DNA of 64,000 nt from Trifolium pratense (lineage: Eukaryota; Streptophyta; Magnoliopsida; Fabales; Fabaceae), in assembly GCF_020283565.1 (NCBI RefSeq), contig NC_060063.1, forward strand, positions 26,590,777 through 26,654,776, written 5' to 3'. The notes beneath the pieces are model-generated. The model was not told where the DNA came from and made no database searches. It was given only the letters and a program-made list of their open reading frames with translations. Position numbers and translations under genes: made by a program. Numbering within the stretch: position 1 is the first letter of the stretch; every line of letters starts with the position of its first letter. Positions 11,891-23,829 of the stretch are shown piece by piece.

Positions 11891-12789
11891 GATAATTATT
11901 CTGTAAATTTATGATCCGGTAAAAAAAATCATTGATCAGGAAAGACATAAAAATATTTCGTGATGAATAATATAGTCAACAATAATTTTGATATGATATA
12001 CTTTTAAAATTGATGGTGCTTATCAATTATTGCACGTAATTTTAATCACAATTGATATACTTATCATAGTGGTTGGAAATATTGTTTTGTACTAAAGGGT
12101 TGCGGGTTCGAATCCTAATCAAGACAAAATTGTATTATTTTTTAATAAAAATTGCAAGATAAAATGGAGGGAAAACAGGGAAAACAAATTAGGGTTTAGA
12201 GTTTGCTTATGTATACAAGCTTATAATATAAAAGATAGATTACACATCTTTTAAATTAGAAACGGTTAAACAATCTCTTAAATTACATTCATATATTTTT
12301 TATTTGAGTATTAAACAAACTATTTTCTCTATTTTTTTCTTTATTTAAAAAAATATTGTTGAGAGAAAATAATTTTAGACATTTAACTTTTTTTTTTAAA
12401 TAAAAAAAGCTAAAATACAATCTAAATTCATGTGGAAAGAAGCGTAACGGGGATGCCCAAAATCCGTTGGGGATACCCGATCCCCGTTAGGTATGGGTTT
12501 GGGGTTATCCTTTTTATCCCCGCTCGAATTTGGGATGGGTTTGGGGAATACCCGAACTTTATGGGTTTGGGGAGGGCAAAACCCGTCCCCGCCCCATTGC
12601 CATGCCTACTTATGACTTTCATTTTCTTTGTACTCATAATTGGTTTCCTCGAAAGTTTAAAAAAAAATTATTTTAAACTTAAAACTTTTTTTTGATTTTC
12701 TTAATAATGCTCGGGGCACCGGTTAGCATGACGCTTTAATTAATTACACATTTTCTACGAGCCTAGATTTTTGCTTGAAAATTGTACCA

Positions 12790-13620
12790 GGCCGGTCCTG
12801 AGCTTAAGTAATGGGTGCCATAGCATAAGGTCCATTTTTAGGGGTCCAAATTTTTCTGTTATGTCTACCTACTATTATAAAAAAAGAAAAAAAAAATTCA
12901 AAGAAAGAAAACATACCATGATAAAAAAAAAATATATTTAAGGAAAGAAAACATGATTAGGCCTAGAAAATATGTGTTATTCAAAATGTGATTGAAGTCA
13001 AATTTTTTTATACCTAGTAAATAAGTGATTGAGGGCCCAATGGGTAGAAACAGAACATAATTAGGCATTGGTAGATTAAAATAGAACTCTGCCGAAGAAC
13101 AACAAAAAGACGGCACCATTTGTCTTTGTTCTTAATTCTTATTGAGTTTGTTTTTTTTTCTTTCTTTCTAATTCTTGCATTCTTGTAAGGTATGCATGAA
13201 TGTTATATGTTTTTCTTGTTTAGGTTTTGACATTTTATTTTTAGTGTTCTTAATTTCATTAACAAGTTATTTAATTTATTTTTTACAAATTGTTAATTGT
13301 TAATACTTAACAGGTTATTTTTTGCATCCAATTTCAACCATTTGAATCTTACGATTTTTCAATTTTTCTTCGAAGTCAGCATTCTACTTCCCAGGTGCTA
13401 TTGTTCTCTAATTGATTTTTTTTTGTTTTGTTTCCATCTGAAGTTTAGAAAATGTTGCCTAAGAAACATTTATATTGTAATGAATTTTCGAATATATATA
13501 TATATATATTTTTATATTTTGTAAAAATATTATTATGTATTAATGCTATTATATTATATGAAAGAATTTTTTTTGTTTGACCTAAGACCCATGAAATGTC
13601 AGAAACAACATTGAATTGTA
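12790..13620. other. Repeat-derived spacer
   Basis: CAGGCCGGTCCTGAGC at 12789-12804 resembles a terminal sequence of hAT elements, but no matching second end was found. The remainder is AT-rich with no coding signal; a TA run lies at 13492-13511. Confidence 0.4.
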
Positions 13621-13627
13621 CTTGATA

Positions 13628-13740
13628 CTAGTTCTAGTGCCCGTGCTAATGCACGGGAAACACCGTCTTGTAGTAATTTCGTACAATAAATATCCGATAA
13701 ATAGTATCCTTGAAATTTGCCTTAATATCACGAAATTCAA
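13628..13740 (-). mobile_element. Helitron 3' end fragment
   Basis: On the minus strand a CCCGTGC/GCACGGG hairpin is followed 12 bases later by CTAG at 13628-13631 and then T. The same end, with the adjoining about 100 bases, occurs at 21281. The 5' end is missing here. Confidence 0.65.
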
Positions 13741-13749
13741 AATATATAT

Positions 13750-14075
13750 ATGGGGGCATATCATATGAGAATGATGAGAATATTTATCAACCATTAGATT
13801 AAAATAGATGGTTCAAATTAAAACTAATTATCGGATATTGAGACCGATTAACATTAATGGTTTATGTGTTTTTATTGAATACCGTTAATTTTGACCTATA
13901 TCAAAAACATATCAAACCATTTTAGATTTTTATAAAACTTAACATAGATGATCTATACGATATAAACTTTCAATCAAACGGTGAATTTTGTAAAATTTGT
14001 ATTCGTTAAAGCGTTATTGAGCGGTGTAACATTACTCAAATGTTACACCGGTGTAATTTGATCTCTCCCCATATA
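13750..14075. mobile_element. Diverged MITE relic related to 36901-37285
   Basis: It shares the stretch around GATATAAACTTTCAATC and GTTATTGAG(A/C)GGTGTAAC with one arm of the element at 36901. The other arm is too diverged for the ends to be fixed. Confidence 0.45.
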
Positions 14076-14163
14076 TATATATATATATATAGCATGCTAA
14101 TACGATAAATAGTTGTGTGGATGAGAATAACAATTCTTAATCCTATTAAATTAGCCGTATATT

Positions 14164-14287
14164 TTTTTTTGTCTGGTGGCTAGAAAATCCACTGTATAGG
14201 TGAATAAGTGGAGTGTCTCGGGTTCAAACTCAATCTCCTGCACAAATAGTGTGATGTCCCTACCAACCGATCTAAGCTCACGGGGAC
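14164..14287 (-). mobile_element. tRNA-derived SINE, same family as 9361
   Basis: Minus-strand A and B boxes (GAGTTTGAACCCGAGACACT) and a 3' tail CTAGCCACCAGAC ending in poly(A). The flanks AATTAGCCGTATATT (14149-14163) and AATTAGCCATATT (14288-14300) form a slightly diverged target-site duplication. Confidence 0.8.
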
Positions 14288-14352
14288 AATTAGCCATATT
14301 TATACCTGTGCACCGCAAAGGGTGCCCAGATAACAATTCGTTTATATGATTC

Positions 14353-14356
<4 letters not shown>

Positions 14357-14434
<78 letters not shown>
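14357..14434. repeat. (AT)n microsatellite, about 38 units
   Basis: An uninterrupted AT dinucleotide run. It is long enough to be unstable in length and hard to sequence exactly. Confidence 0.95.
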
Positions 14435-14439
<5 letters not shown>

Positions 14440-15104
14440 AACAAATTTAGACAAATGTTAATTCACATAATACAACTGCATCATAAAATAACCCTTATGG
14501 GACACTCCCCCTGTTTTTTCTAAATATAACAAGGTGAACACTCCGGTACACATCTTATGTGGCCGTGTACCGGTACACTGTTAAGGTGTTTAATTTTAAT
14601 TGGTCCACATGTAATAATAATTTAACATGTCATTTCAAGACTTCTTTAAATAGAAATTTCCTAAATTACTCTTTTAATTTACAAAAATTTTAAAATGGAA
14701 ATTAAAGAAATTTCCTAAATTGCTTTTTGTCAAAATAAATAGAGATGTTTTGTAAAAAAAAAATAAAAAATAAAAAGAGATGAGATGTTTTAGATGAGAT
14801 GAGATTTTTAATTTACAAAAATTTCAAAATGGTTTTTTTTTTTACAAAAGGGTTTTTTTTTTTTTGTGAAATTGACAAAAGGGTTTTAATATGTGTGTTT
14901 TTTTGCTTTTCATCAATTTCTATTATTTTTTATACTTATAGCATCACTCGTTTTGAAGCATTTCTTTCAATTTCTCGTAAAGTTCATATTTTTGTTTCAT
15001 ATATGCAATTTCGAGGTTTTTCAATTTCCGGCGGTTTTTTTTTTTTTTGTTAGGTTGTGGGTATCTTTTTTCTCTTTCTTGCATCAAAAAATTCTTACTA
15101 AATA

Positions 15105-15199
15105 CCCTCTCCGATCCTATATATAATGTTATCTAGATACATCAATTTTACAATGAATTTAAAAGATAAACTTTTTCTTATATATAGGATCGGATGGAG
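15105..15199. mobile_element. Stowaway MITE, 95 bp
   Basis: CCCTCTCCGATCCTATATATAA and its near-exact complement form the ends, bordered by TA at 15103-15104 and 15200-15201. It is nested in the 3.65-kb Mutator-like element. Confidence 0.88.
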
Positions 15200-15271
15200 T
15201 AACATTTTCCTTTATGGTATGTTTGTTTCGAAGTAGATGGAGTGAAGGGGAGGTGAGGAAATATTTGTAAT

Positions 15272-15376
15272 AAAGGGTAATTTTGGTAGAAATGCTCAAA
15301 TATCTCAAATGTTATATATTTTAAAAAAAAACTCCCAAATATTATATATACACGGCACCTTTTTTTTTTTGAAAAA

Positions 15377-15415
<39 letters not shown>

Positions 15416-15476
15416 AGAAACTCTCAAATATTTTTTTTTGTACAATATTTGAGAGTTTCTACCAAAATTACCCTTT
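15272..15476. mobile_element. Small inverted-repeat element (MITE)
   Basis: AAAGGGTAATTTTGGTAGAAA at the left end is matched by its exact complement at the right end. The interior contains a TA run (15383-15411) and repeats of CTC(A/C)AATAT. Confidence 0.75.
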
Positions 15477-15534
15477 ACTAAAAATATTCCTTCAAAAATT
15501 TTTTAGTTTTTAATCAAACAAACTTAACGCCTTT

Positions 15535-15830
15535 CATTAACTAGTAAATGTTCAATACATAAGAGAATAATCTCAAATCTATGGAAACTAGTTCAAGAAT
15601 TGGTCGCCCGAGCAAGTGAATGAGCAACCATATTCACTTGTCTCCTAACAAACTTCACTTCAAAGTTTATACACGATAACATAATTTGGATAATATCAGC
15701 AACAATTAAACTAAATTCCGAATTATCATTATGCCTCGTTCGAATAGCTTTAGTTAAAACCTGCGAGTCGCTTTCAAATTGAACCTTGTCCAGACTTCTA
15801 TTAGGTAAATGAATATTTTTCCGATATATT
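15535..15830 (-). pseudogene. LINE RNase H domain fragment
   Basis: The minus strand encodes VQFESDSQVLTKAIRTRHND and, further on, the NMVAHSLA-type segment that ends plant LINE RNase H domains, followed by a stop near 15590. Only the C-terminal part of the domain is left. It is nested in the Mutator-like element. Confidence 0.75.
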
Positions 15831-16374
15831 AGATCATTAAATTATTAGGTAAATGAATATGATGCCATACTATGATGCCATGCTTTCCATTTTTGAAAAA
15901 AAAAAAAAAAAATATTTTTCCAAAATAAATCATTTTTTATCATTTAAAATATTATAATAACTAAATACTATTTATCAAAATTATAAAAAAAACAAATTTT
16001 TATCACTCATAATAGTCAATATTGATTTTTTTTTTATGAAAAAATGTAAAAATGTTTGTGTATTGCTTATAAAACATTGAAATTGTGTCTTTTCTTATGA
16101 AACTATTATCTCTGAAATACAATAATCGGCAACTAATTTTTTGATTTAATAAATAATTATTAATTAATTGATCTAATGTACCGGTAGATTGAATTTTTTC
16201 ATATGTACCATAGAAGCCCCCTAATAAGTTTGAGGGCTTTACTTACTTAAGCCCTCAACAAGTTTTATTAGAAAATTGAGGTTTTCATGTAGTGTGTGAT
16301 TCTTAAAAAAAAAAGATATGCTAAAACTTAAGGGACTTGACAGGACAACTTCAGTTGTATTGTACGTGTTTGAT

Positions 16375-17300
16375 TTTAATTTTTTTCTCAAACAATTCAA
16401 TACCACCTAATTGGAACGAGACCCATGACATTTAAATTTTTAGCAATATAATATTTCGATGTCAACTAATTGGATTACCTGGGAATCAAAAACCTAGTTA
16501 TCAGAAAAAAGATTATTAAGTTGCTACCAATTCTGTCGGTCCTAAGGCCGGATACCAAGTTTTCAAAAAAAAAAAAAAAGTTGCTACCAATTCTACCGAT
16601 AAGAACCAAAGAAATAAGTTGACCAAATTGAAATGTAAAACACTTAAGAATTTAAATGTCGACAAAGTAACAGTTCAACATCAACTAGTTAGATTAACTA
16701 TGACTCAAGAAACGTAATTCATTTGAAATGAGTGTTAAGTCTCAACTAATTTTCTCAATTGTGACATAGGGAATCAATTCATCTCAGTTAATCTATTCAA
16801 CTTGACCTAATTGAAATGATAAACACTTAAAAAGTTGAATTTCAACATTCTAGCTAACAGTTCAATCTCATATTGTTGGACGAACTATTACACCAGAAAC
16901 CTAGTTATTATGAGAGGATTGTTAAGTCACAACCAATTAGTCTGAAAGGAACTAAGGAGATCAAACATTCTCAATCTCACTATTCAACTTGACCAAGTGG
17001 GAATGAGAAACACTTAAGAATTCAAATTCTAAAATCAAACAATTCAACCTCAACTAGTTAGATTAACTATATGACTTAAAAAAAACATAGTTCAAATTAA
17101 ATGACTATTAAGTCTTGACTAATAATGTCAATTGTGTCAACAGAAATAAAAAAATTTAGATCAAACCCTTCAACATGAAACATAGTTCATATGCAAACTT
17201 AACTAATTATACTTAATTTATTAAGGAATTCAATTTTTCTCAATCAAGTCGTTCAATATCACTTAATTGGACTAACAATAACTTATGAATTTGAATTTCG
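16375..17300. repeat. Degenerate tandem repeat, unit roughly 180-190 bp, about five copies
   Basis: Paired landmarks recur in order: TTCAA(C)TTGACC..AA..GAAATG..AAACACTTAA near 16617, 16797 and 16983, and AACxTAGTT...TTAAGT(C/T)xCxACTAA near 16490, 16713, 16900 and 17088. Copies are strongly diverged, so the array is old. One copy carries the SINE insertion at 16535. Confidence 0.65.
16535..16577 (+). mobile_element. Severely 5'-truncated SINE with 17-bp target duplication
   Basis: Only the last about 30 bases (GTCGGTCCTAAGGCCGGATA then CCAAGTTTTC) and a poly(A) tail remain. These match the 3' end of the full SINE at 42675-42890. AAGTTGCTACCAATTCT is perfectly repeated at 16518-16534 and 16578-16594 (the last A residues of the tail overlap the repeat). 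Confidence 0.9.
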
Positions 17301-18187
17301 ATAATTAAGCATGTCTAGAACAATGTCAAAAGTTCATTTACAAAACTTTAGTATTTTTTAATATGAGACGAATTAAATATGAATTTTGTAAATCAAAATA
17401 TCAAGATAAAAGTAACGAATATTTTGACCTAGAAATCAAATTTTGTGCTCCTTACTTTTGGACAAACTTTTTATAATGCGCTATACATATTTGCAAAATC
17501 ATCAGAAATCAAAACATGACATTTTCTTATGAAGATGAAAAATTAAATTTAGTAATTTTGTATCGATATAACAAACTTATTTAACCCTGTAAAATATAAC
17601 GAATCACTAAAAATTAACAATATTACAATAAATATATAAACATATTAAAAAATTTAAGTTTTTTTACTAAAAAATAAATATTTTTTAATAATTATATGCA
17701 CTAATGATTAAGTGGTAAATGAATATTAATCTTTATAAACTAATAATATTAAAAAAATTGAAAGGTAATAATATTGAAATATTAAAATCGTAGTTGGATC
17801 AATCATATTAATAATTTTAAAAGTTTTTTTTTTGTTTGAATAATTTAAAAAGTTATTAAAATCATATTTTAACTTTTAAGAAAATACAAAATACTAAAAT
17901 AATATTATTTATAAGATATTAGAATAATATTAAAATATTTGAATTTGTCGAAAATCATATATAAGTTGAAAGATATGATGCATGGTTTGATTTATTGTGG
18001 AAGGATATATTTGCCAATATTAAAAAGTAGTGTTTAATATAAAAAACTTAATAAAGAAACAAAATCTGCATTAATTTTTTTTGGTTGACAAATCTGCATT
18101 AATTACTATATTACTTGTTAACCACATCAGCGATGTACCGGTACACATCCACATAATATGTGTACCGAAGAATTCACCATATAACAA

Positions 18188-20160
18188 TTGGAACTTAATT
18201 ATAATAAAGATACATAACACAATCATTCTATAATATTTACAAAGTTGATATACGCATAGACATAACCCTTTCGGTGCACCCCCGTGTTTTTTGAATTTAC
18301 ATAGCGATTAACAATTTTAGTTATGCTACAAATCATCATATATAAAACAATCAAAAGTAGATCATATGGCTAAAAAAGTTTCAATGCACTTGAATAACAA
18401 AGAAATATCAAGTAAATGGATTATGATAGATTGCCATTGGCTAGCATTGAGATTCTTCCTAACATCGATTAACCAAGAAAAGTCTCTTATATTGAAAGAT
18501 GCATCTATCTATAACAAATATGCAAGCTGCTCCTACTCTATATATCTTGCCTATAGTCATTATTGTTTGATAGTATCATGATCTAGTCTTCGGCAAGCTA
18601 TAAGCTCAAAATCCAACTTCAACCTCTGCAGAAAATTTTATCAATCAGTAAATTGATAACAAAACAAAAATCTGAGAAATATTAGAACATAATGTTTGAG
18701 ATTTGGGGAAATTAATAACCTTGAATTAAATGTCATCGAGGATAATGCCCCAACATTTGTAAGAAAATGTATTCTAAACTTTAACTTTCAAAGAGGAAAA
18801 ACAATAGTCTCCTTACATTTTCTTGTAACTCACTACTTTGCATGAACATGTAATAATTAGAAATCTTCTCCAGTAACATAAATGATATTGATTTTGCACT
18901 CTAATGCCTTCAAAAATACCTTCAAGACACATAAAAAGACTAATACATATCATGAAATTTGTAGATATATTTCATATAAAATAAGACCACAAAGCCATTA
19001 ATTTTTCATATTGAAACATTTCCTCACAAACACTTTAAGTGCTCGCTTTCATAATCAAAAAATTAAATCCATCTAATGAGGAGTTTTCAAATACAATCAA
19101 GCTATGCATCTCACTAACTCTCGCTATAGTAAGGAATCAAGTTATATTAATGGACACTAACACTTATATTTATTTATTGAACCCAACAATCAAATTGAAA
19201 TATACCAACAAAAAATTATATATTCCAGTATCCCTTGTCCTACCAATGGTAAGTGCATGACTCTATTTTTGGTATAAAAGTATAACAATGCTTCTAAATT
19301 TAGATACCATCAAAGTACTTAGGATTTTCTGGGTAACATTACACCCAATTATTCAATGAAAACATGAATGAAAAAAAAACTCAATATATAGCAGAAAAGT
19401 TTAAAATCCGATAGAACACAAACAAATTAAGAATCTTACTCAAACTATTAAACGGTTTCAAAAATATGAACAGTAAAACTTTGGCCAAGACTATTCCAAT
19501 GAAACATTACAAATCCAGTGAATGAAAAGGAATCCATGAGCCACTATTTGTAGCTTGTAATTAAAGCAGCCCTGCAAAGAGTCACACATCCTTGATTAAT
19601 AAAAGAGTCACACAAAAAATATTCAAGTAAGACATGAAAATGGCTTAAAATTGAGTTATGACGCATGATATAATATCTCTAATAGGACCATCGTGATATT
19701 AGTGTTTCTCTTTACATTGTGGTGAAATTATAAAAACCACTGCATCTCTCAAAACTTGTGGTGCCCCTCTGATTACAGGGCAAACAGAACTCAAAAATAA
19801 ATAAAAAATGGAGCTTTGAAATGGTTTGAATAGATACACATTTAGTTCCTTTTTAATAAAGTGAGCATATTACTTAAGAGCCTTTAGAACAACCATTGCC
19901 TTGTTCATGTGGGATTCTTTCATAAACCTTAAATCAAGCAACATATATCCAAATATGAAAGTTTCTTGAGCTTATAAACAGAACAATGAAACTAAAAACA
20001 ACTAAAACATTAAAAAAACCTTCCATCAAACCAAACTTTATAAAAAGTTTTTACAGTTCCAACTAAAACATTCTTATGCCAATGTGAGAATTAAATATAG
20101 TTTTAACTAAAAATGTAAACTATATAAAAGGTAGTCTCCAAACAGTGTTACCATACAAAA
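18188..20160. other. Gene-poor AT-rich sequence
   Basis: No coding region is supported; the short open frames here show no recognisable motif. Some stretches (for example TACATATCATGAAATTTG near 18943) recur at about 23412, part of the diverged segmental duplication described at 20650. Confidence 0.5.
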
Positions 20161-20166
20161 CCAGTT

Positions 20167-20875
20167 TGAAGCCAGGATTATACCTTCAATTTGATCGACT
20201 CTCCAACATCATTTATTTGAACTCTTTCATACTTGATGCTTAAAACCTGTTACCATACAAAACCAGATATTAACATATTGATAAAATAAGCTATGTCTAA
20301 AACAACATTTGAGGTGCATCATCAATTAGAGAACAAACAAAACCGAAGAAGAAAAAGGGTGTGTCTGTTTCATCTTCTTTGTTCTTATTTTTAAAAACTA
20401 TTAATCTCTTACCTCTGTTTGTTTGCTTTTCTCCAGCAATAAAGGATCCAACTTTTAATTCAACAAAATCTCTGCGTTTTAAAAAAAACAACAAAATCAT
20501 CAGAAAAGAAATCAAAATCAAAACTGAAAACATAAACAAATGAAACAAATGAAACCCAAAGCATCACTTATATACTACTCAAATCAGATTAAAATATTAA
20601 CCCTAAAACTGAAGGGGGGAAATTCAAATTCAAAATTCAAATGTACATACCACAACTCTTGTATTCCAGCCTGGAACCTCTGTGTTGGTAATCACGATTT
20701 GGGAAAAAATTGGGAGAAGAGGTTTTGAGAAAGTGACAGGTTTGAGTGCTTTGGTTAATGGGTGCAGAGGAGGGATTTTGGCTTCTTCTTCATGGTTCAG
20801 ATCTTTGTATGATTTGGGAGGAGAAATTCTGGAACAGTGGGCGTGAAGGGAGAGGTTGCCCAAATTGTTTATCAC
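20167..20875 (-). pseudogene. Splice-like minus-strand locus, unknown product, probably decayed
   Basis: Three blocks look like exons on the minus strand: about 20875-20651 (open, ending TTGTG before GTATGT), 20473-20414 (after CGCAG, encoding DFVELKVGSFIAGEK, before GTAAGA) and 20248-20186 (after AACAG, encoding VLSIKYERVQINDVGESIKL, before GTATAA). Splice sites are good, but the phases do not join: each junction brings a stop. It could be a pseudogene, a gene with an exon I missed, or a non-coding transcript. I recognise no family. Confidence 0.3.
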
Positions 20876-21260
20876 GTGTGCTTTGTTTCTTTGGATTCTT
20901 GTGAGGGTTTACCATTTTTTTTTCTTGCCAAAAGAGAAAGACCATGTGGTGGGCCGGATATACATGTTAAGTGGAAGGCCCATGTTTGCATCTTTAGCCA
21001 AAAGAAGGGGGGCAAATTCAAACATTTGAATTTTACTTCCAACTCAAGCAACCAAGTTGGACTACTCTAAGTTTAAAATGGTAAAAATTTATTATTTGAC
21101 AAAAGTCACTCTTTTATTTTCTTCAAAGTTTGAATTTGCATCCAACTCATGCATCCAACATGGCAATAAAACTAAAGATGGAATGGAAATAATATTATTT
21201 AATGATGATTTGGCAAGAATGTGGTTAGAGGTGGACAAATAAGCAAAATTTCCCTAACAT
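20650..21260. repeat. Segmental duplication, copy 1
   Basis: This stretch aligns with 25660-26320 in the same orientation. The match is clearest for 21020-21260 (AACATTTGAATTTTACTTCC, GGTGGACAAATAAGCAAA), with small indels. Shared sequence includes the promoter-side part of the splice-like locus, so the duplicated block carried a whole locus. Confidence 0.8.
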
Positions 21261-21280
21261 GAGTTTGGGTTTGTATATTA

Positions 21281-22024
21281 CTAGTTCTAGTGCCCGTGCT
21301 AACGCACGGGAAACACCGTCTTTTAGTAATTTCGTACAATTGATATACGTATTGTCAAAATGTTACCGTAAATAAATAAATCATTCAATATAGAACTTGT
21401 CGGGCAATTAAGATTTCAGCATATGTGAAATTTGCCTTAATATTACACAATTCAAAAAGATATGCATTATTTCAAGGATAGAATAGTTATAGTGTTTGTT
21501 GTTAAGCTCCCCGTGTTTTTGAGATCCTGATTGAGAAATGATCCTAAACATATTGTGCAAACAAAGTAAAACTATAAAGCAAAGTAGAAAAATCAACAAA
21601 AATATAAAGTAAAACTATTCACCAAAAGAATTAGTATACTTAGTTTCTTATATATTTGGCAAATATAAAAAATTATTGAAAATTACTATTGAATTCAATG
21701 GATAGGCAAAATGGATACACAAAACATGAGAGTGTATCATAAAGGCATAAAACCGTACAACCTCCCATGTGTTTTTTGGAAATATAAAATTTTGAAATTT
21801 TTTAGTGTTTTTTGAACTCAATGATGCTAAAAAAGACAACAAATAGAATATTATTATAATGTTTGATATTAAGCTACAACGTTTTTGGAAGATTTTGTTA
21901 TGGTAATGGTAAATCCCCATGTTTTTGGACGACGGATTGAGAAATTATCCCAAACATAATAGAAAATACTATCAACAAAAAATAAAGTATAAAATACAAT
22001 CTCTCGTGTGTTATTATAGATAGA
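21281..22024 (-). mobile_element. Probable non-autonomous Helitron
   Basis: The 3' end on the minus strand is a 7-bp-stem hairpin (CCCGTGC, GTTA, GCACGGG) followed by CACTAGAACTAG and T, ending at 21281. A plausible 5' end, TCTATCTATAATAACACACG, lies at 22024 after an A. The 3' end is shared with 13628. The 5' end is the weaker call. Confidence 0.5.
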
Positions 22025-23517
22025 TATAAAAATTGGAACTTAATGATGCTAAAACTTAATTATCTACAATATATTAATGTAAACAAAGATAGCGAATAGA
22101 ATAGTTATAGTGTTTGTTAAGCCACCGAGTTTTTGGGGCTTAATTAACGAATAATTGGTACGAATGAAGTATAATTTTTATAATTTGTACGAATGAAGTA
22201 TGACATTGAACTTAATTTTTTATAGAGCTATGACATCATAATTATTGACTAATTTACTATTATGATATCACATTAAATCAAATACAATTTATATATTTCA
22301 CATAAATATATAAAAAAAAACCTAAAATATGACTTGCCAATTATTCATCTTCATGACTACATATCCCTGAATTCATGCCTTCAAAGATAAACCATTCATT
22401 TAATTCTCCAAGTCCCGGTTTTATAATTGATGGTCCTTCTTTCTTGCACATTAAGAACATTTCTATAAAATCAATGAAAAAATTTCATATTTACAAAAGG
22501 GGATAAATTCAATAAAAAACCGCATGTGAATATAAATAGAAAAAAAAAAATATTGAAAAGATCAATTCCTTGTACTCATAAGAAAAGTTTCATATAAAAA
22601 TATAAAAATAAAAATCACATGGAAGTAAAGTTTCCTATTATACTCATAACATTGTTCTCTTCCAAACAACAAAAGAACACTATCTATAAGGATTTTACTT
22701 CTAACACCATCCACAAAGAAATATTTCACTGCTTGCCTAATGCAAGGTGTGAATCGTGTGATTAAGGTAAAGCCATAAAAAGAATGATCTAATTTGTCTG
22801 ATTCTTAAAACAATAACCAAAAACATGTCGATACAATGGGACCAATAGCAATTTTGTTCTTTTTTTTTTTTCAAATACCTTTATACGAACAATGATAATA
22901 TCTCTATTGTATATTGGTTTTCCAGTAGTCAAATAACCACTAACATTGTTGTCATTAAACAATAGTGCATCATATACATTATAATTATAATTGCAATTAA
23001 TGTGTCGCAAATATTGCGCCTTGGGATCTCACGCCAACCGGAGCAAACCATTATGCATTATGCTCAGGCTTCAGAAGCAATAACTCCAGTCCTGAGGCAA
23101 CCGGACCAAAACATCATAAGATTCAACCAAAGCAAATTGATGTCCTTAAATAAGCTGCATCGATAGAAAAAAAATAACACAGAAAACTGATGTCCGTATC
23201 TGCAAAAATATAACTCGTAATTCCAACTAATAATTTTCATCCAGCATTCCTAAACATGCATCAGGGTGATGAAACCATTCATTCAGTTCATGGCTAAAAT
23301 CAGTCGATCAAGATCTAAGAATCATCTACGAAAGAACTTCAATATCCAAGTTAAAAGCACAAATATGGATAACAAATTCAATAGTTCTTGAAGCAAGACT
23401 AATCCTACTTAATACATATCATGAAATTTGCAAATATGATTTCATATATGAAAAGGAAACACCAATATGCTCATAATATGAGTGAGAAGACATATCCCCG
23501 TTGTAGCAATATAATAC
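22025..23517. other. Spacer, no gene recognised
   Basis: AT-rich with A runs. A patch at 23020-23160 (GCCTTGGGATCTCACGCCAA and following) is less AT-rich and may be a fragment of a transcript or old repeat, but no frame or family is evident. Confidence 0.45.
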
Positions 23518-23822
23518 TCCTTAACATTTATAGTTTTTGATCTATTTTCATAAACAAAATAGTAACATTTATAGTTTTAGACTTTTTCCCTTGAGAAATT
23601 ACTATTACATAGGAAAACAATATATTTATCTAGCAATGACCTTTACCTTATGTTTCTACTCTCAAATGAGAGATCCGAAAATCAAAATTGTACTATGAAA
23701 ATTGTACTCTTAACATTTATAGTTTTTGATCTATTTTCATAAACAAAATAGTAACATTTATAGTTTTAAACTTTTTCCCTTGAGAAATTACTATTACATG
23801 GGAAAGCAATATATTTTTCCCA
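23518..23822. repeat. Direct duplication of about 115 bp, spacing 189 bp
   Basis: TTAACATTTATAGTTTTTGA and the following about 100 bases occur at 23520 and again at 23709. The copies are nearly identical, indicating a recent local duplication. Confidence 0.9.
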
Positions 23823-23829
23823 AATATTT

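Larger units (their letters stand above)
10798..12608. mobile_element. hAT-like non-autonomous element, 1.8 kb
   Basis: The ends are TAGGCATGGCAA and TTGCCATGCCTA. Just inside lie GGGTTT/ACCCG-rich subterminal stretches (10820-10975 and 12450-12600), typical of plant hAT elements. The flanks TTCATGGC and CTTATGAC look like a decayed 8-bp target duplication. The insertion point is certain because both flanks match one continuous stretch of the intact paralogue near 43455. No transposase is encoded. Confidence 0.75.
10665..12660 (+). pseudogene. Dead copy of the four-helix membrane protein family, split by a hAT-like element
   Basis: 10665-10797 aligns with the start of the intact gene at 43348: MAYVVRPRSNFNRGHEVTI is encoded, then a stop at 10755-10757. 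The reading resumes after the transposon at 12609-12655 (sequence for FIFFVL and the next residues), and 12765-12787 matches the 3' flank of the intact gene (GCCTAGATTTTTGCTTGAAA). The homology extends upstream to about 10490, including the TATA-like TATTTATATAG (10600-10610) that corresponds to the one at 43261. The third and fourth helices are missing. It arose by duplication of a block containing promoter, gene and 3' flank. Confidence 0.88.
14533..18178. mobile_element. Non-autonomous Mutator-like element, 3.65 kb
   Basis: The terminal inverted repeats are about 45 bp and begin GGTGAA; both contain CGGTACACAT, TTATGTGG and GTGTACCGGTACA. A perfect 9-bp target duplication, ATATAACAA, flanks it (14524-14532 and 18179-18187). 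No transposase frame is present. The inside holds a Stowaway MITE (15105), a second MITE (15272), a LINE RNase H fragment (15535), a degenerate satellite (16375-17300) and a truncated SINE (16535). Confidence 0.85.

Noticed and set aside
12432..12695. Open frames in both directions over GGGTTT-rich sequence
   Set aside because: Low-complexity subterminal repeat of the hAT-like element; the frames are by-products.
14151..14444. Open frame starting with a long IY repeat
   Set aside because: Translation of the (AT)n microsatellite and an antisense SINE.
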